Below, piece after piece: positions 35,017 to 43,260 of a stretch of DNA of 64,000 nucleotides (the stretch's first letter is position 1; each line of letters starts with the position of its first letter). This DNA is from Pseudomonadota bacterium. GTDB lineage: Bacteria > Myxococcota_A > Polyangia > GCA-2747355. Position numbers and translations under genes: made by a program. The notes beneath the pieces were generated by a model. It was not told where the DNA came from. It saw only the letters and a list, made by a program, of their open reading frames with translations, and did no database searches. The stretch spans positions 310,001-374,000 of the forward strand of contig JADJTL010000003.1 in assembly GCA_016711215.1 (NCBI GenBank), in the 5' to 3' direction.

Positions 35017-36044
35017 GTGGCCACTGCCTCCGCCTCGCGCTCGACCTGGATCAACTCCGCCTGCTCGCGACGCAACGCAATCAACGCGCCGCGGATGCGA
35101 TAGGCCGTGGGGTCGCCGTGTCGGCTCCGCATCTCTACACCAATCAACGTGCCCGGCACGAAGCCGAGATCGAAGAAGCGCCGACGCGCCACGCCGACGC
35201 AGAGCGGCGAGATCCCCCGCACGCGTCCCTGCTCGCCCGGGCCCAGCAGCGAGAGGGCGAGCTGGGGACTCCCGCCGGCGTCACCGGGCAGCGCCTGGAC
35301 CGCCAGGTTGGCCGCGATGATCGGCGCGAGCACCTGCTCCTCGCCGCCAACCTCGAAGCGGATGCGCTCGGCGCTGGACTCGAAGACGCGCACGCGCATG
35401 CCGACCTGGAGCCCCTGCGCCAGGAGCTGAGCATAGACGGCCGGAGGCTCGTCCTCGACATGGACGATCTCGGCCCAGGTTCCGGGCGCGAGCTGGCTCA
35501 AGGGCTGGCCGAGCGGCGGCGGCATCTCGCCGTCCGCGGTCGGGATCGGGTCGCCGTGCGGATCGTAACGCGGATGCCCCATCTGGCTGGCGAGGGCCTG
35601 CGCCTCCTCCCAGGTGGTGCGGTGCTCGCGACGATCGGCGACGGTATGCCAGTCGGTAGCGGCGACGCCCGTCTCCTCGGCGAGGTAGCGCTCCCACAGG
35701 CGATGGATGCGGATCACGCGCAGCGCATCGCGGCGCCCGTTCGGCGTGAGCCGACACGCGCCGTCGTCGGCGGAGCTGACAACGAGCCCGAGCGCGACCA
35801 GCCGCTCGAGCAGGCTCAGGGCGCGCCCGCTGGAGAGGCCGAGGACCCCGGAGAGCGTCTGCCAGCTACAGCTCCGCTGGTGATACTCGCACTCGTAGAC
35901 GTGCTTGAGGGCGTCCTCCACCTGCACCCGCTCGCCGTCGCGCTGGTGGCGCCACCAACGCGCCAGCGGCAGGCGCGCTTGACGCAAGAGCCACCATGCC
36001 AGCGCCGCGCCCACCAGCGTCAGCAAGAGCATCGATCCAGACAT
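35013..36044 (-). CDS. Membrane-anchored DtxR/MntR-type regulator fused to FeoA domains
   Basis: 343 residues from ATG 36044 (an in-frame ATG at 36080 is possible). One N-terminal membrane helix (LLLTLVGAALAWWLL) precedes a DtxR-like winged helix (EDALKHVYECEY to GLVVSSADDGACRLTPNGR). The DtxR dimerisation and metal region follows (RIHRLWERYLAEETG, HRTTWEEA, GHPRYDPHGDPIP). The C-terminal 170 residues hold two SH3-like FeoA units (GTWAEIVHVEDE; GEQGRVRGISPLCVG, FFDLGFVPGTLIGVE). A DtxR family repressor with a membrane anchor and FeoA tail encoded with feoB could couple transporter assembly to iron sensing (inference). Confidence 0.88.
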   Translation of the reverse strand: MSGSMLLLTLVGAALAWWLLRQARLPLARWWRHQRDGERVQVEDALKHVYECEYHQRSCSWQTLSGVLGLSSGRALSLLERLVALGLVVSSADDGACRLTPNGRRDALRVIRIHRLWERYLAEETGVAATDWHTVADRREHRTTWEEAQALASQMGHPRYDPHGDPIPTADGEMPPPLGQPLSQLAPGTWAEIVHVEDEPPAVYAQLLAQGLQVGMRVRVFESSAERIRFEVGGEEQVLAPIIAANLAVQALPGDAGGSPQLALSLLGPGEQGRVRGISPLCVGVARRRFFDLGFVPGTLIGVEMRSRHGDPTAYRIRGALIALRREQAELIQVEREAEAVAT

Positions 36045-36124
36045 CGGCACCAGCCCCCCGTCGCTCAACCGCGACACCATAGCGCGGCGCGCGGCGTTGA
36101 CCAGGCCCGTCGCGGCGGCGCGAC

Positions 36125-36853
36125 TCAGCCCCGCGCCATCAGCTGCGCGGCAGCCTCGCGCAGGACCGCGGGCAGCGTGGCCGTTTCCACCACGAGGAGC
36201 AGCTCATGGCGCGCCAAGAAGCCGAGCAGGCGCAGCGCGAGCTCGGTCGGCGTGTAGGGGTTGAGGACGAGGGCACGCTTGACGGCCTGGCGCGAGCCCC
36301 AGCGTCGGCTGCGCAGGATGGCGCGCTGCAGCGCGGGTTCGGTCGGCCGGCGCGCGGCCAGGCGCACGACGTCGCGCTCGACGACGCGCGGGTTTTGCAG
36401 CAGCTGCGGCAGCACCTCCGGCTCGGGCCACCGCAGGAGCCGCTGCAGGACGTCGCCGCTGCCCGAGCGAGCCAGCGTCTTGCGATGACCGAGCGTCAGC
36501 TCGCGCTCGGGGCCCCTATCGCTGGCCTCGCTGCGCTGCGCCGGAAACCCGCTAAGCAGCAGCCGGGCCAACCCCTCGAGCTCTAGCTCCTTCGCCGCGC
36601 GGTAGAGCTCGGCCATCCGCGCGTAGAGGAGCCGCTCCCCGTCGAGCAGTTGGGCCAGGGCCAGCAGCGCTACGCTGAAGGGCGGGCCACCGTGACCGCC
36701 GCGACGCCGGATCTCGTCGAGCACCAGCGCGACGTCGTCCTCCGGCACCTGCTCAACATAGTCGAGCAGCACGGCCTCGCGCATCCGCCCGTCCGGCAGG
36801 GCGGCGAGCCTGCGGGCGAGGCGGCGCGCCCGCTCGCCGACCACCGGATTCAC
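36125..36853 (-). CDS. Unknown helical-repeat protein
   Basis: 242 residues, GTG start 36853, 2 nt after the stop of the zinc-ribbon gene. Almost entirely alpha-helical with a tail containing ALVLNPYTPTELALRLLGFLARHELLLVVE, which looks like HEAT/leucine-rich-variant helical repeats. No catalytic motif, signal peptide or membrane segment is seen. The repeat-like pattern suggests protein binding; I do not recognise the family. It is probably co-expressed with the DUF3426-type gene before it. Confidence 0.7.
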   Translation of the reverse strand: MNPVVGERARRLARRLAALPDGRMREAVLLDYVEQVPEDDVALVLDEIRRRGGHGGPPFSVALLALAQLLDGERLLYARMAELYRAAKELELEGLARLLLSGFPAQRSEASDRGPERELTLGHRKTLARSGSGDVLQRLLRWPEPEVLPQLLQNPRVVERDVVRLAARRPTEPALQRAILRSRRWGSRQAVKRALVLNPYTPTELALRLLGFLARHELLLVVETATLPAVLREAAAQLMARG

Positions 36854-36855
36854 CC

Positions 36856-38343
36856 TCAGCGCGCCCCAGGTCGCGCCTCGAAGGGCTCAACCCTGCTGAT
36901 CGCCACCCGCACGGACTGCTCCTCGGCCGCCGCGAGCCCTGGCGGCAGAGGGGTCAACACCACCATGTAGGGAACCACCTCGCCCGGACCGAGGCGGGCG
37001 TTGCGCCGCTCTCGTCCCGCCGGGTTGATCGCCCCGCGAAGCCCGCGCGCGCTCAGTCGGCTGAGCTCCGCCACGGTAAAGACGTTGTCCAGCGGCGCCT
37101 CCGCGCTGGCCACGATCACCCCACCGCGCTCGATCCAGGCCCGGACGTAGACGAATCCGCGGGCCACGGGGCTGCCGTTCTCTACCGTACCGCGGACGAG
37201 CAGCACCCGCGGCTGATCAGCGAGCGCGGCGACCTCCGTCGCTGGCCCGGTCAAGCGGAGCTCGGCCAGCAGGGGATTCGCCGGCTCCTCTGACCCAAAG
37301 GCGCGGGTCAACATCCGACCGAACCGGCCGACATCGAGCGTCCAATCGTTGCGCGCGAGCACGAAGAGCGCGAGCGCCGCGGCCGCCAGACCGAGCAAGA
37401 GCATGGCCGCCCCGAAGGGCCGCAGGCCTCGCGGCGCCTCCCGCCGCCACTCGGGACGCAGCTCGGCGGTGGCATCCGTCTCGATGCCCATCGCGAGGTC
37501 GAACTCCGGATCGCTGTAGCAACCCTCCGGCGGGCCCAGGCGCCCCGGTCCGCTGGCGCTCGTGAGCAGCGGGGGCGTCGCCACCGGCACCACCCCGGGA
37601 TGATCGGGGGCAGTCGCGCGCTCGCGCAGCCACGGCCGGGCAGCGCCCTGCCCCCCACGCGGTGCCGTCGCTCCGAGCGCCGCCAGCACCGCGAGCGGGA
37701 CGCCGCCGGCGTCGTCCTGGGAAGGGCCGCCGAGGGCTTGCTGCTCCGGCCCTCCGGACTCGGGCTCCGTCACCAGCGGAGCGAGAGCCTCGGCGCCCTT
37801 GCCCACGGCCTGCAGCGTCGGATCCGTCTGCGTCGGCGTGGTCACGAGCGCCGCCGCCGAAACCTCGCCCGGCGCGGAGGCCTGCACGGTCGGCAGCTGG
37901 GCAAGCGCCTCAGGCACGCGGATCTCCTGCGTCACAGCCTCCATCGCCGCGCGACGCCAGGAGCCACCGCCAGCGCCCACCGGCTGCTCCGACGGCTCGA
38001 GGCCCGAGGACGCTGCTTGCTCTTCCTGCAGCAGCGGATCGACCACGACACTGGAGGTCGTGTCGATGCGATGCACCGAGGTGCCGGGCGCGCCAATCAC
38101 GCCTGCGGCCTGCTCGGCCTGAAACGAGGTCTTCGGCGCCGACGCCAGCGTCGGCACCAGGGCCGGCAAGCGTCCCGCGGCCGGAAGCCCAGGCGCGGTC
38201 GGCGCGTTGGCGGCCACCGCAGCGACCACGTTGACGGCAAAGGCGAAGCCGCAGCGCGCGCAGGTCAGGCCCTGCACACCGGCCTGCGGCTCAGCGCCGT
38301 CGAGCACGAGATGGGCCCTGCACTGAGGGCAGGCGACTTGCAT
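36856..38343 (-). CDS. Zinc-ribbon (MJ0042-type) protein with DUF3426-like C-terminus
   Basis: 495 residues. The N-terminus MQVACPQCRAHLVLDG...LTCARCGFAF is a four-cysteine zinc ribbon of the MJ0042 type. A long low-complexity Ala/Pro/Glu region (about 50-310) is followed by a membrane helix (FGAAMLLLGLAAAALALFVLA). A beta-rich C-terminal domain follows (LLVRGTVENGSPVARGFVYVRAWIERGG...IVASAEAPLDN, LGPGEVVPYMVV) that fits DUF3426. Architecture is common in delta-class bacteria, but function is not known. ATG is 250 nt from the divergent phaR-like gene. Confidence 0.85.
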   Translation of the reverse strand: MQVACPQCRAHLVLDGAEPQAGVQGLTCARCGFAFAVNVVAAVAANAPTAPGLPAAGRLPALVPTLASAPKTSFQAEQAAGVIGAPGTSVHRIDTTSSVVVDPLLQEEQAASSGLEPSEQPVGAGGGSWRRAAMEAVTQEIRVPEALAQLPTVQASAPGEVSAAALVTTPTQTDPTLQAVGKGAEALAPLVTEPESGGPEQQALGGPSQDDAGGVPLAVLAALGATAPRGGQGAARPWLRERATAPDHPGVVPVATPPLLTSASGPGRLGPPEGCYSDPEFDLAMGIETDATAELRPEWRREAPRGLRPFGAAMLLLGLAAAALALFVLARNDWTLDVGRFGRMLTRAFGSEEPANPLLAELRLTGPATEVAALADQPRVLLVRGTVENGSPVARGFVYVRAWIERGGVIVASAEAPLDNVFTVAELSRLSARGLRGAINPAGRERRNARLGPGEVVPYMVVLTPLPPGLAAAEEQSVRVAISRVEPFEARPGAR

Positions 38344-38554
38344 GAACTGGATACCTGTCTGCTAGGTGATTGCCTGCCGACGCCTGCCCGCGACCCGATC
38401 GCCGCCAGAGGAAGCAAGCCGAGATCGGCGCGAACGCCGGCGCCGCGCTCGGCCCCGTTGTTGAAGTATCCGCGATGCTGGGCGGGTAGATCAAGATGCC
38501 CAGCGGCCGCCGCGCGCTGGCGCTCGATCGGCGCTGGCCGGAGCGGGTGGCCTG

Positions 38555-38570
38555 GGGCACTATCGCTGCA
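38555..38570 (+). promoter_or_regulatory. Weak sigma-54-like sequence upstream of phaR-like gene
   Basis: GGGCACTATCGCTGCA keeps the invariant GG and GC at the right spacing but misses two core bases (G for T at -26, C for T at -15). It lies 23 nt before ATG 38594. The rest of the 250-nt divergent region shows nothing I can name. Confidence 0.25.
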
Positions 38571-38593
38571 GTCACGCTCAGGATGAGACGCCG

Positions 38594-39352
38594 ATGACCA
38601 AGCAACAGCGCGTAATCAAGCGCTACGCCAACCGCAAGCTCTATGACACGCTGGATAGCCGCTACGTCACGCTCGACCAACTCGCCGAGTTCATCCGCGC
38701 TGGCGAGGACCTCAGCGTGCACGACAACACGACCAAAGAAGATCTGACGGCCATGACCCTCGCGCAGATCATCTTCGAGGAGGAGCGCAGGCGCAGCGTC
38801 GTGCCGCTGACGATGCTGCGCCGGATCATTCAGAGCAGCGAGGAGTCCTTCCACGAGCTGGTGGGCAAGCTCGAGGAGTCGGCGGGGCGGGTCGGCCGGG
38901 TCTTCCGCCGTGATGAGGTTACCGCCGCTGCTGCCGCCGCTGCGACCCCCACGGCGATCTCGGGCGCGACCGCCGGCGGGACCTCCGGCCCGGGATTGGC
39001 GGCGGGCGCCGCTGCGACCAGCGACGCGGAGGCGAGCCCCGCCGCGCAACCCGCGCTCCCGCTGGCCGCGACCGCGCTCCCGGCGCGCGAAGGCCCAGGG
39101 CCGACGAGTAGCGAAGGTGGGCGCACGGTGCGCGACCTGATCGAGAACATCCAGCAGACGATCGACGAATGGCATCGGCGCGTCGATGCCAACGTCCATA
39201 GCGCGATCGAAAGCGTGTCGCCCCTGGTGCCGCTGCAGCGCGAGCTGCAGACCCTGAATGACCGCCTGGGACAAATCGAGCAGCGGCTCGCTCGGGTCGA
39301 AAGCGTCGAGCAAGCGCTCGCGGGCGGCACCAGCGATGACGGGGGAACCTAG
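38594..39352 (+). CDS. phaR: PhaR-like polyhydroxyalkanoate accumulation regulator
   Basis: 252 residues. The N-terminal DNA-binding domain of PHA accumulation regulators is clear: RVIKRYANRKLYDTLDSRYVTL, then FIRAGEDLSVHDNTTKEDLTAMTLAQIIFEEE. An Ala/Pro/Gly-rich linker (about 110-180) leads to a C-terminal helical coiled coil (LQRELQTLNDRLGQIEQRLARVESVEQAL). In the family it represses phasin and PHA genes and binds PHA granules. No pha synthesis gene is nearby, so the target is elsewhere or the role has changed. Confidence 0.85.
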   Translation: MTKQQRVIKRYANRKLYDTLDSRYVTLDQLAEFIRAGEDLSVHDNTTKEDLTAMTLAQIIFEEERRRSVVPLTMLRRIIQSSEESFHELVGKLEESAGRVGRVFRRDEVTAAAAAAATPTAISGATAGGTSGPGLAAGAAATSDAEASPAAQPALPLAATALPAREGPGPTSSEGGRTVRDLIENIQQTIDEWHRRVDANVHSAIESVSPLVPLQRELQTLNDRLGQIEQRLARVESVEQALAGGTSDDGGT

Positions 39353-39517
39353 CGCTCGAGCAGGCAGCAAGTCGGTCAGCTCGTCCAGCGGCTGAGGCGG
39401 ATTCGGCCGCCAGCGTCGTCCCGCACGGCCCCGGGAATGCGCGCCGCTCGATGCGGGTTCCTGGGCGCTGAGCGTTCCGTCGAGCGCTCGGGCGTCGGCG
39501 ATCGGTCGACGGGCGCC

Positions 39518-39545
39518 TTGACCCTCGTGGGCGCGCTCAGATACC
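39518..39545 (+). promoter_or_regulatory. Candidate sigma-70 promoter of the ABC operon
   Basis: TTGACC, 16 nt, GATACC, ending 46 nt before ATG 39592. The -35 box is good, the -10 moderate. The remainder of the 239-nt gap shows no further feature. Confidence 0.35.
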
Positions 39546-39591
39546 GTTCGCGCGCCGCCAACTGGAGAGCGCGGCGAGAGGGCGAGGTCGT

Positions 39592-40575
39592 ATGATTTCC
39601 GCAAGAGGCCTGACCAAGTTCTACGGCGACCGTTGCGCGGTCCATGAGCTCGACTTCACGATTGAAGGTGGCGAAATCGTCGGCTTCCTCGGGCTCAACG
39701 GCGCCGGCAAGACCACCACCTTGCGCATCCTCGCTTGCCTGCTGCTGCCATCGCGCGGCACCGTGCGCATCCACGATCTCGACGTCGTCGACAATCCGCA
39801 CGAGATCCGCAAGCTGGTCGGCTTCCTGCCCGAGACCCCACCGCTCTACGCGGAGATGAGCGTCGAGAGCTATCTGCGCTTCGTCGGCCAGCTCCGGGGC
39901 CTGAGCGGCGCGCGCCTGCGCGAACGCCTCGGCGAGGTGTTGCGCCAGACGAGTCTGGAGGACGTGCGGCGGCAGGTGATCGGCAGCCTCTCCCACGGCT
40001 ACCGCCAGCGCGTCGGCATCGCCCAGGCCGTGATCCACGATCCGCCCGTGCTGATCCTCGACGAGCCGATTCAGGGGCTCGATCCGGTGCAGATCGTCGA
40101 GATGCGCGAGCTGGTACGCGGGCTCAAGGGGCGCCATACGATCCTGCTCTCGAGCCATATTCTCTCGGAGATCCACCAGACCTGCGACCGGCTGATGGTG
40201 CTCCAGCATGGCCGCCTCGCCGCGGTCGGCACCGAGCGCGAGCTGACGAGCCGACTGACCGGCAGCCAGCGGCTGTCGTTGCTGGTGCGGGGGCACCCGG
40301 AGCCCCTGCTGCGCCTCGTCGGCAGCGTTGCGCACGTCCAGAGCTGCGACGCCCAGAGCGCCGATCATGGCGCAGCGACCGAAACCGGCCTCCAGCGGCT
40401 GAGTGTCACCAGCAGCGAGGACATCCGCGAGCGCCTCTGTTGCCGGCTGGTCGAGGGCGGCTTCGGCGTCCTCGAGTTGGGGCGCGCCGAGGCCGAGCTC
40501 GAGACTGTTTTTCTACAGCTCGCCCGTGGCGGCGAGCCAGCGCCGGCAGGGTCCCCCGCACCGGCTCAACCCTGA
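39592..40575 (+). CDS. ABC-2 type transporter ATP-binding protein (GldA-like)
   Basis: 327 residues. Walker A GLNGAGKTTT, signature LSHGYRQRVGIAQ, Walker B VLILDEPIQGLDP and H-loop SSHIL are intact. The C-terminal 100 residues form the extension seen in GldA/CcmA-type ABC-2 ATPases. First gene of a run with an ABC-2 permease, a GldG-like protein and a DUF4340 protein, the set found both in gliding Bacteroidota (gldA/F/G) and in many non-gliding bacteria. Export or envelope remodelling role; substrate unknown. Confidence 0.92.
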   Translation: MISARGLTKFYGDRCAVHELDFTIEGGEIVGFLGLNGAGKTTTLRILACLLLPSRGTVRIHDLDVVDNPHEIRKLVGFLPETPPLYAEMSVESYLRFVGQLRGLSGARLRERLGEVLRQTSLEDVRRQVIGSLSHGYRQRVGIAQAVIHDPPVLILDEPIQGLDPVQIVEMRELVRGLKGRHTILLSSHILSEIHQTCDRLMVLQHGRLAAVGTERELTSRLTGSQRLSLLVRGHPEPLLRLVGSVAHVQSCDAQSADHGAATETGLQRLSVTSSEDIRERLCCRLVEGGFGVLELGRAEAELETVFLQLARGGEPAPAGSPAPAQP

Positions 40576-40606
40576 GTCGGCACAAGCCACAGGAGAAGAA
40601 CGACCG

Positions 40607-41326
40607 ATGCGCAACATGCTGCTGATTGCGCGCCGCGAGTTGGGCGCCTACGTCTGCTTGCCGATGGGCTACGTGATCGTAGCCCTGGTGCTCTTCGTCG
40701 ACGGCCTGCTCTTCAACGCCTACGCCCTCGGCGGCGAGGCGAAGCTCTCGACCGAGGTGCTGCAGCTATTCTTCGCCTTCGCGTCGTTCATGACGATGGT
40801 CTCCGGGGTGCTGCTGGCCATGCGACTGGTCGCCGAGGAGCACCAGCTCGGCACCCTGACGCTGCTGCTCACGGCGCCGGTGCGCGACGGCGAGATCGTG
40901 ATGGGCAAGTTCCTCTCGGCCCTCGTCTTCTTCAAGATCATGACGCTGCTCAGCCTGTATTTGCCGCTGCTGGTCTTCGTCAACGGAAAGGTCGCGCTTG
41001 GCCACATCGTCGGCGGCTATCTCGGCCTGCTGCTGCTGGGGAGCCTCAGCATCTCGATCGGCCTCTTCGCCTCGGCGCTGGCGCGCAGTCAGATCGTCGC
41101 TGCGGTGACGGGCGGCGCGCTGCTCACGGCCTGCTACCTGCTCTACCTCGGCGCCGGCCTGGTCGAGCCGCCGCTCCGCGAGCTGCTGGCCTATCTCTCG
41201 CCACAACGCCATTTGCAATGGCAGACCGGCCTGATCACCAGCCGCGATGTCTTCTACTACCTGTCGGCGAGCGGGCTCTTTCTCGTGCTCACGACGCACG
41301 TGCTGCAGGCGCGGAGGTGGCGCTGA
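40607..41326 (+). CDS. ABC-2 type permease (GldF-like)
   Basis: 239 residues from ATG 40607 with ribosome site AGGAG 12 nt upstream; the open frame reaches back to 40403 but that part overlaps the ATPase gene in another frame. Six hydrophobic segments, beginning MRNMLLIARRELGAYVCLPMGYVIVALVLFVDG. Typical half-size ABC-2 permease. The stop overlaps the start of the next gene (TGATG). Confidence 0.9.
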   Translation: MRNMLLIARRELGAYVCLPMGYVIVALVLFVDGLLFNAYALGGEAKLSTEVLQLFFAFASFMTMVSGVLLAMRLVAEEHQLGTLTLLLTAPVRDGEIVMGKFLSALVFFKIMTLLSLYLPLLVFVNGKVALGHIVGGYLGLLLLGSLSISIGLFASALARSQIVAAVTGGALLTACYLLYLGAGLVEPPLRELLAYLSPQRHLQWQTGLITSRDVFYYLSASGLFLVLTTHVLQARRWR

Positions 41327-43260
41327 TGACTGCCCCAACGGATCGGAGCGCCACGGCGAGCGACCGAGCGGCGGTGGCCTCGGGCAAGCGCGGCGCCGGC
41401 GGACTGCCGCTGACGGCAGCCTACCTGGCGGCGATGTTGCTGCTCTATGTCGGCGAGCACCTGCTCTTCGAGTCGCTCGCGCTACGGGCGAGCTTGGCGA
41501 CGCTGGCGCTGGCGCTGATCGCGGTCGCCATCGGCGGTCGCCTGCGGCGGATGCGCAAGCTGCATCACGGGGCGCGACCGGTCGAGCGTTCGATCGTGAT
41601 CGCCTATGTAGCAGGCGTCGGCGCCTTGCTGATCTATGCGCTCCAGGCGGACTTCGCGCTGGAGCTGCTGGGGCCACACTTCGGTAGCCCGCAGGCGGCG
41701 CAGCGCTGGAGCGCCGCGCTGGCGACGCTCTGGGTCGTCGTCTGGGTCTGCGCGATCACGCCGCTGATCTTCGTCGAGATCTCCTACGCGCCGATGGACA
41801 CCTCGCGGACCGTCGAGCTGCGGCGCATCCGCCGTTCGTGGCAAAGCGGGCTGGTCGTCGCCTTGACCGCCGCCCTGACCTTCACCCTCAACTTCATCGC
41901 TAACGAGCTCAACACCAGCGTCGACCTGAGCTACTTCAAGACCACTCACCCCTCCGAGTCCTCGAAGAAGATGGTGCAGCAGCTGAGCGAGCCGCTGCGC
42001 GTCGTGCTCTTCTTCCCGGGGGCCAACGAGGTACTGCAGCACGTGCGCTCCTTCTTCGAGGACCTCCACGCCGCCTCGCCACAGCTGCGACTCGAGTTCG
42101 TCGATCAGGTGCTCGAGCCCAAGCTGGCCAAGGAGCTCGGCGCCACCGAAAACGGCGTCGTCGTCTTCGTCCGCGGGACGCAGAAGGAAACGCTGACCAT
42201 CGGCGACCGCTTGCAGCGGGCCAAGAGCAAGCTCAAGCGCCTCGACGCCGACTTCCAACAGATCTTTCTGCGGCTGCTGCGGACGCAGAAGGTCGCCTAT
42301 TTCACCGTCGGCCACGAGGAGCGCGCGCAGCAGCAGCGCGACAACGCCGCGGCCAATGGCGGGCTACGCGACCTGCGCAAGCTGCTCGAGGGGCTCAATT
42401 ATCGCGTGCGCGATCTCGGCCTCGCGGACGGGCTCGGCTCCGAGATCCCGGGCGACGCGACGATGGTGCTGGTGATCGGCCCCAAGCAGCCCTTTCTTCC
42501 GGCCGAGAGCGCGACGCTGGCCGCCTATCTGCGGCGCGGCGGTCGCGCCTTGGTCATGCTCGACCCCGACGCGGGGGTCACCCTCGATGATCTGCTCAAT
42601 CCCTTCGGCCTCAAGTACGTCGCGCAGCCGCTGGCGGTCGAGGTCCCCTTGGCTCGGGTCAGCTTTACGCAGGCTGATCGACAGCTGATGGTGACCAACC
42701 GCTTTGGCACCCATCCCAGCGTCGGCACGCTCAGCCGCCACTCGACTCAGCTCGTGGTGGTGATGGCCGGCGCTGGTTACCTGGAGCAGCAGCCGCCCGC
42801 GAGCGCGCTCCAGCCAGCGCCACGGGTCTCCTTCACGGTGCACTCGCTGCCGCTGGCCTGGAACGACGCCAACAATAACTTCGCGCTCGACCCACCGGGC
42901 GAGCAGCGCAAGCTCTACGAGCTGGCTGCTGCCGTCGAGATCACCTCGCCCAAGCCCTCCAGCGCGCCCAGCGGCAGCGCGGGCGAGACGCGGATGATCG
43001 TCGTCGCCGACTCCGATCTGGCCTCGGACGGCCTGCTCTTCTCGCGGGCGGTCGGCAATCGCTATCTCCTGCTCGATGCCTTCAAGTGGCTGGGCGGTGA
43101 CGAGCGGCTGATCGGCGAGACAGCGTCCGAAGAAGACATACCGATCGCCCACACGCGCCAGCAGGACCAGCTCTGGTTCTATCTGACGATCTTCGGCATG
43201 CCAGCCCTGGTGCTCGGGTTCGGCCTGCTCTACACCCAACGGCGCAGGAGAATGGGATGA
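41326..43260 (+). CDS. GldG-like ABC-associated membrane protein
   Basis: 644 residues from ATG 41326. Four N-terminal membrane helices (about 25-200), a large extracytoplasmic part with the GldG/DUF4350-like pattern (SEPLRVVLFFPGANEVLQHV, KVAYFTVGHEERA, LVIGPKQPFLPAESATLAAYLRRGGRALVMLDPD), and one C-terminal helix (FYLTIFGMPALVLGFGLLYTQRRRR). Overlaps both neighbours by 1-4 nt. Family members are auxiliary subunits of ABC-2 exporters; the molecular role is not known. Confidence 0.88.
   Translation: MTAPTDRSATASDRAAVASGKRGAGGLPLTAAYLAAMLLLYVGEHLLFESLALRASLATLALALIAVAIGGRLRRMRKLHHGARPVERSIVIAYVAGVGALLIYALQADFALELLGPHFGSPQAAQRWSAALATLWVVVWVCAITPLIFVEISYAPMDTSRTVELRRIRRSWQSGLVVALTAALTFTLNFIANELNTSVDLSYFKTTHPSESSKKMVQQLSEPLRVVLFFPGANEVLQHVRSFFEDLHAASPQLRLEFVDQVLEPKLAKELGATENGVVVFVRGTQKETLTIGDRLQRAKSKLKRLDADFQQIFLRLLRTQKVAYFTVGHEERAQQQRDNAAANGGLRDLRKLLEGLNYRVRDLGLADGLGSEIPGDATMVLVIGPKQPFLPAESATLAAYLRRGGRALVMLDPDAGVTLDDLLNPFGLKYVAQPLAVEVPLARVSFTQADRQLMVTNRFGTHPSVGTLSRHSTQLVVVMAGAGYLEQQPPASALQPAPRVSFTVHSLPLAWNDANNNFALDPPGEQRKLYELAAAVEITSPKPSSAPSGSAGETRMIVVADSDLASDGLLFSRAVGNRYLLLDAFKWLGGDERLIGETASEEDIPIAHTRQQDQLWFYLTIFGMPALVLGFGLLYTQRRRRMG

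Noticed and set aside
33685..35103. 472-codon open frame on the plus strand
   Set aside because: Antisense to feoB; composition is His/Arg/Gln-rich shadow coding.
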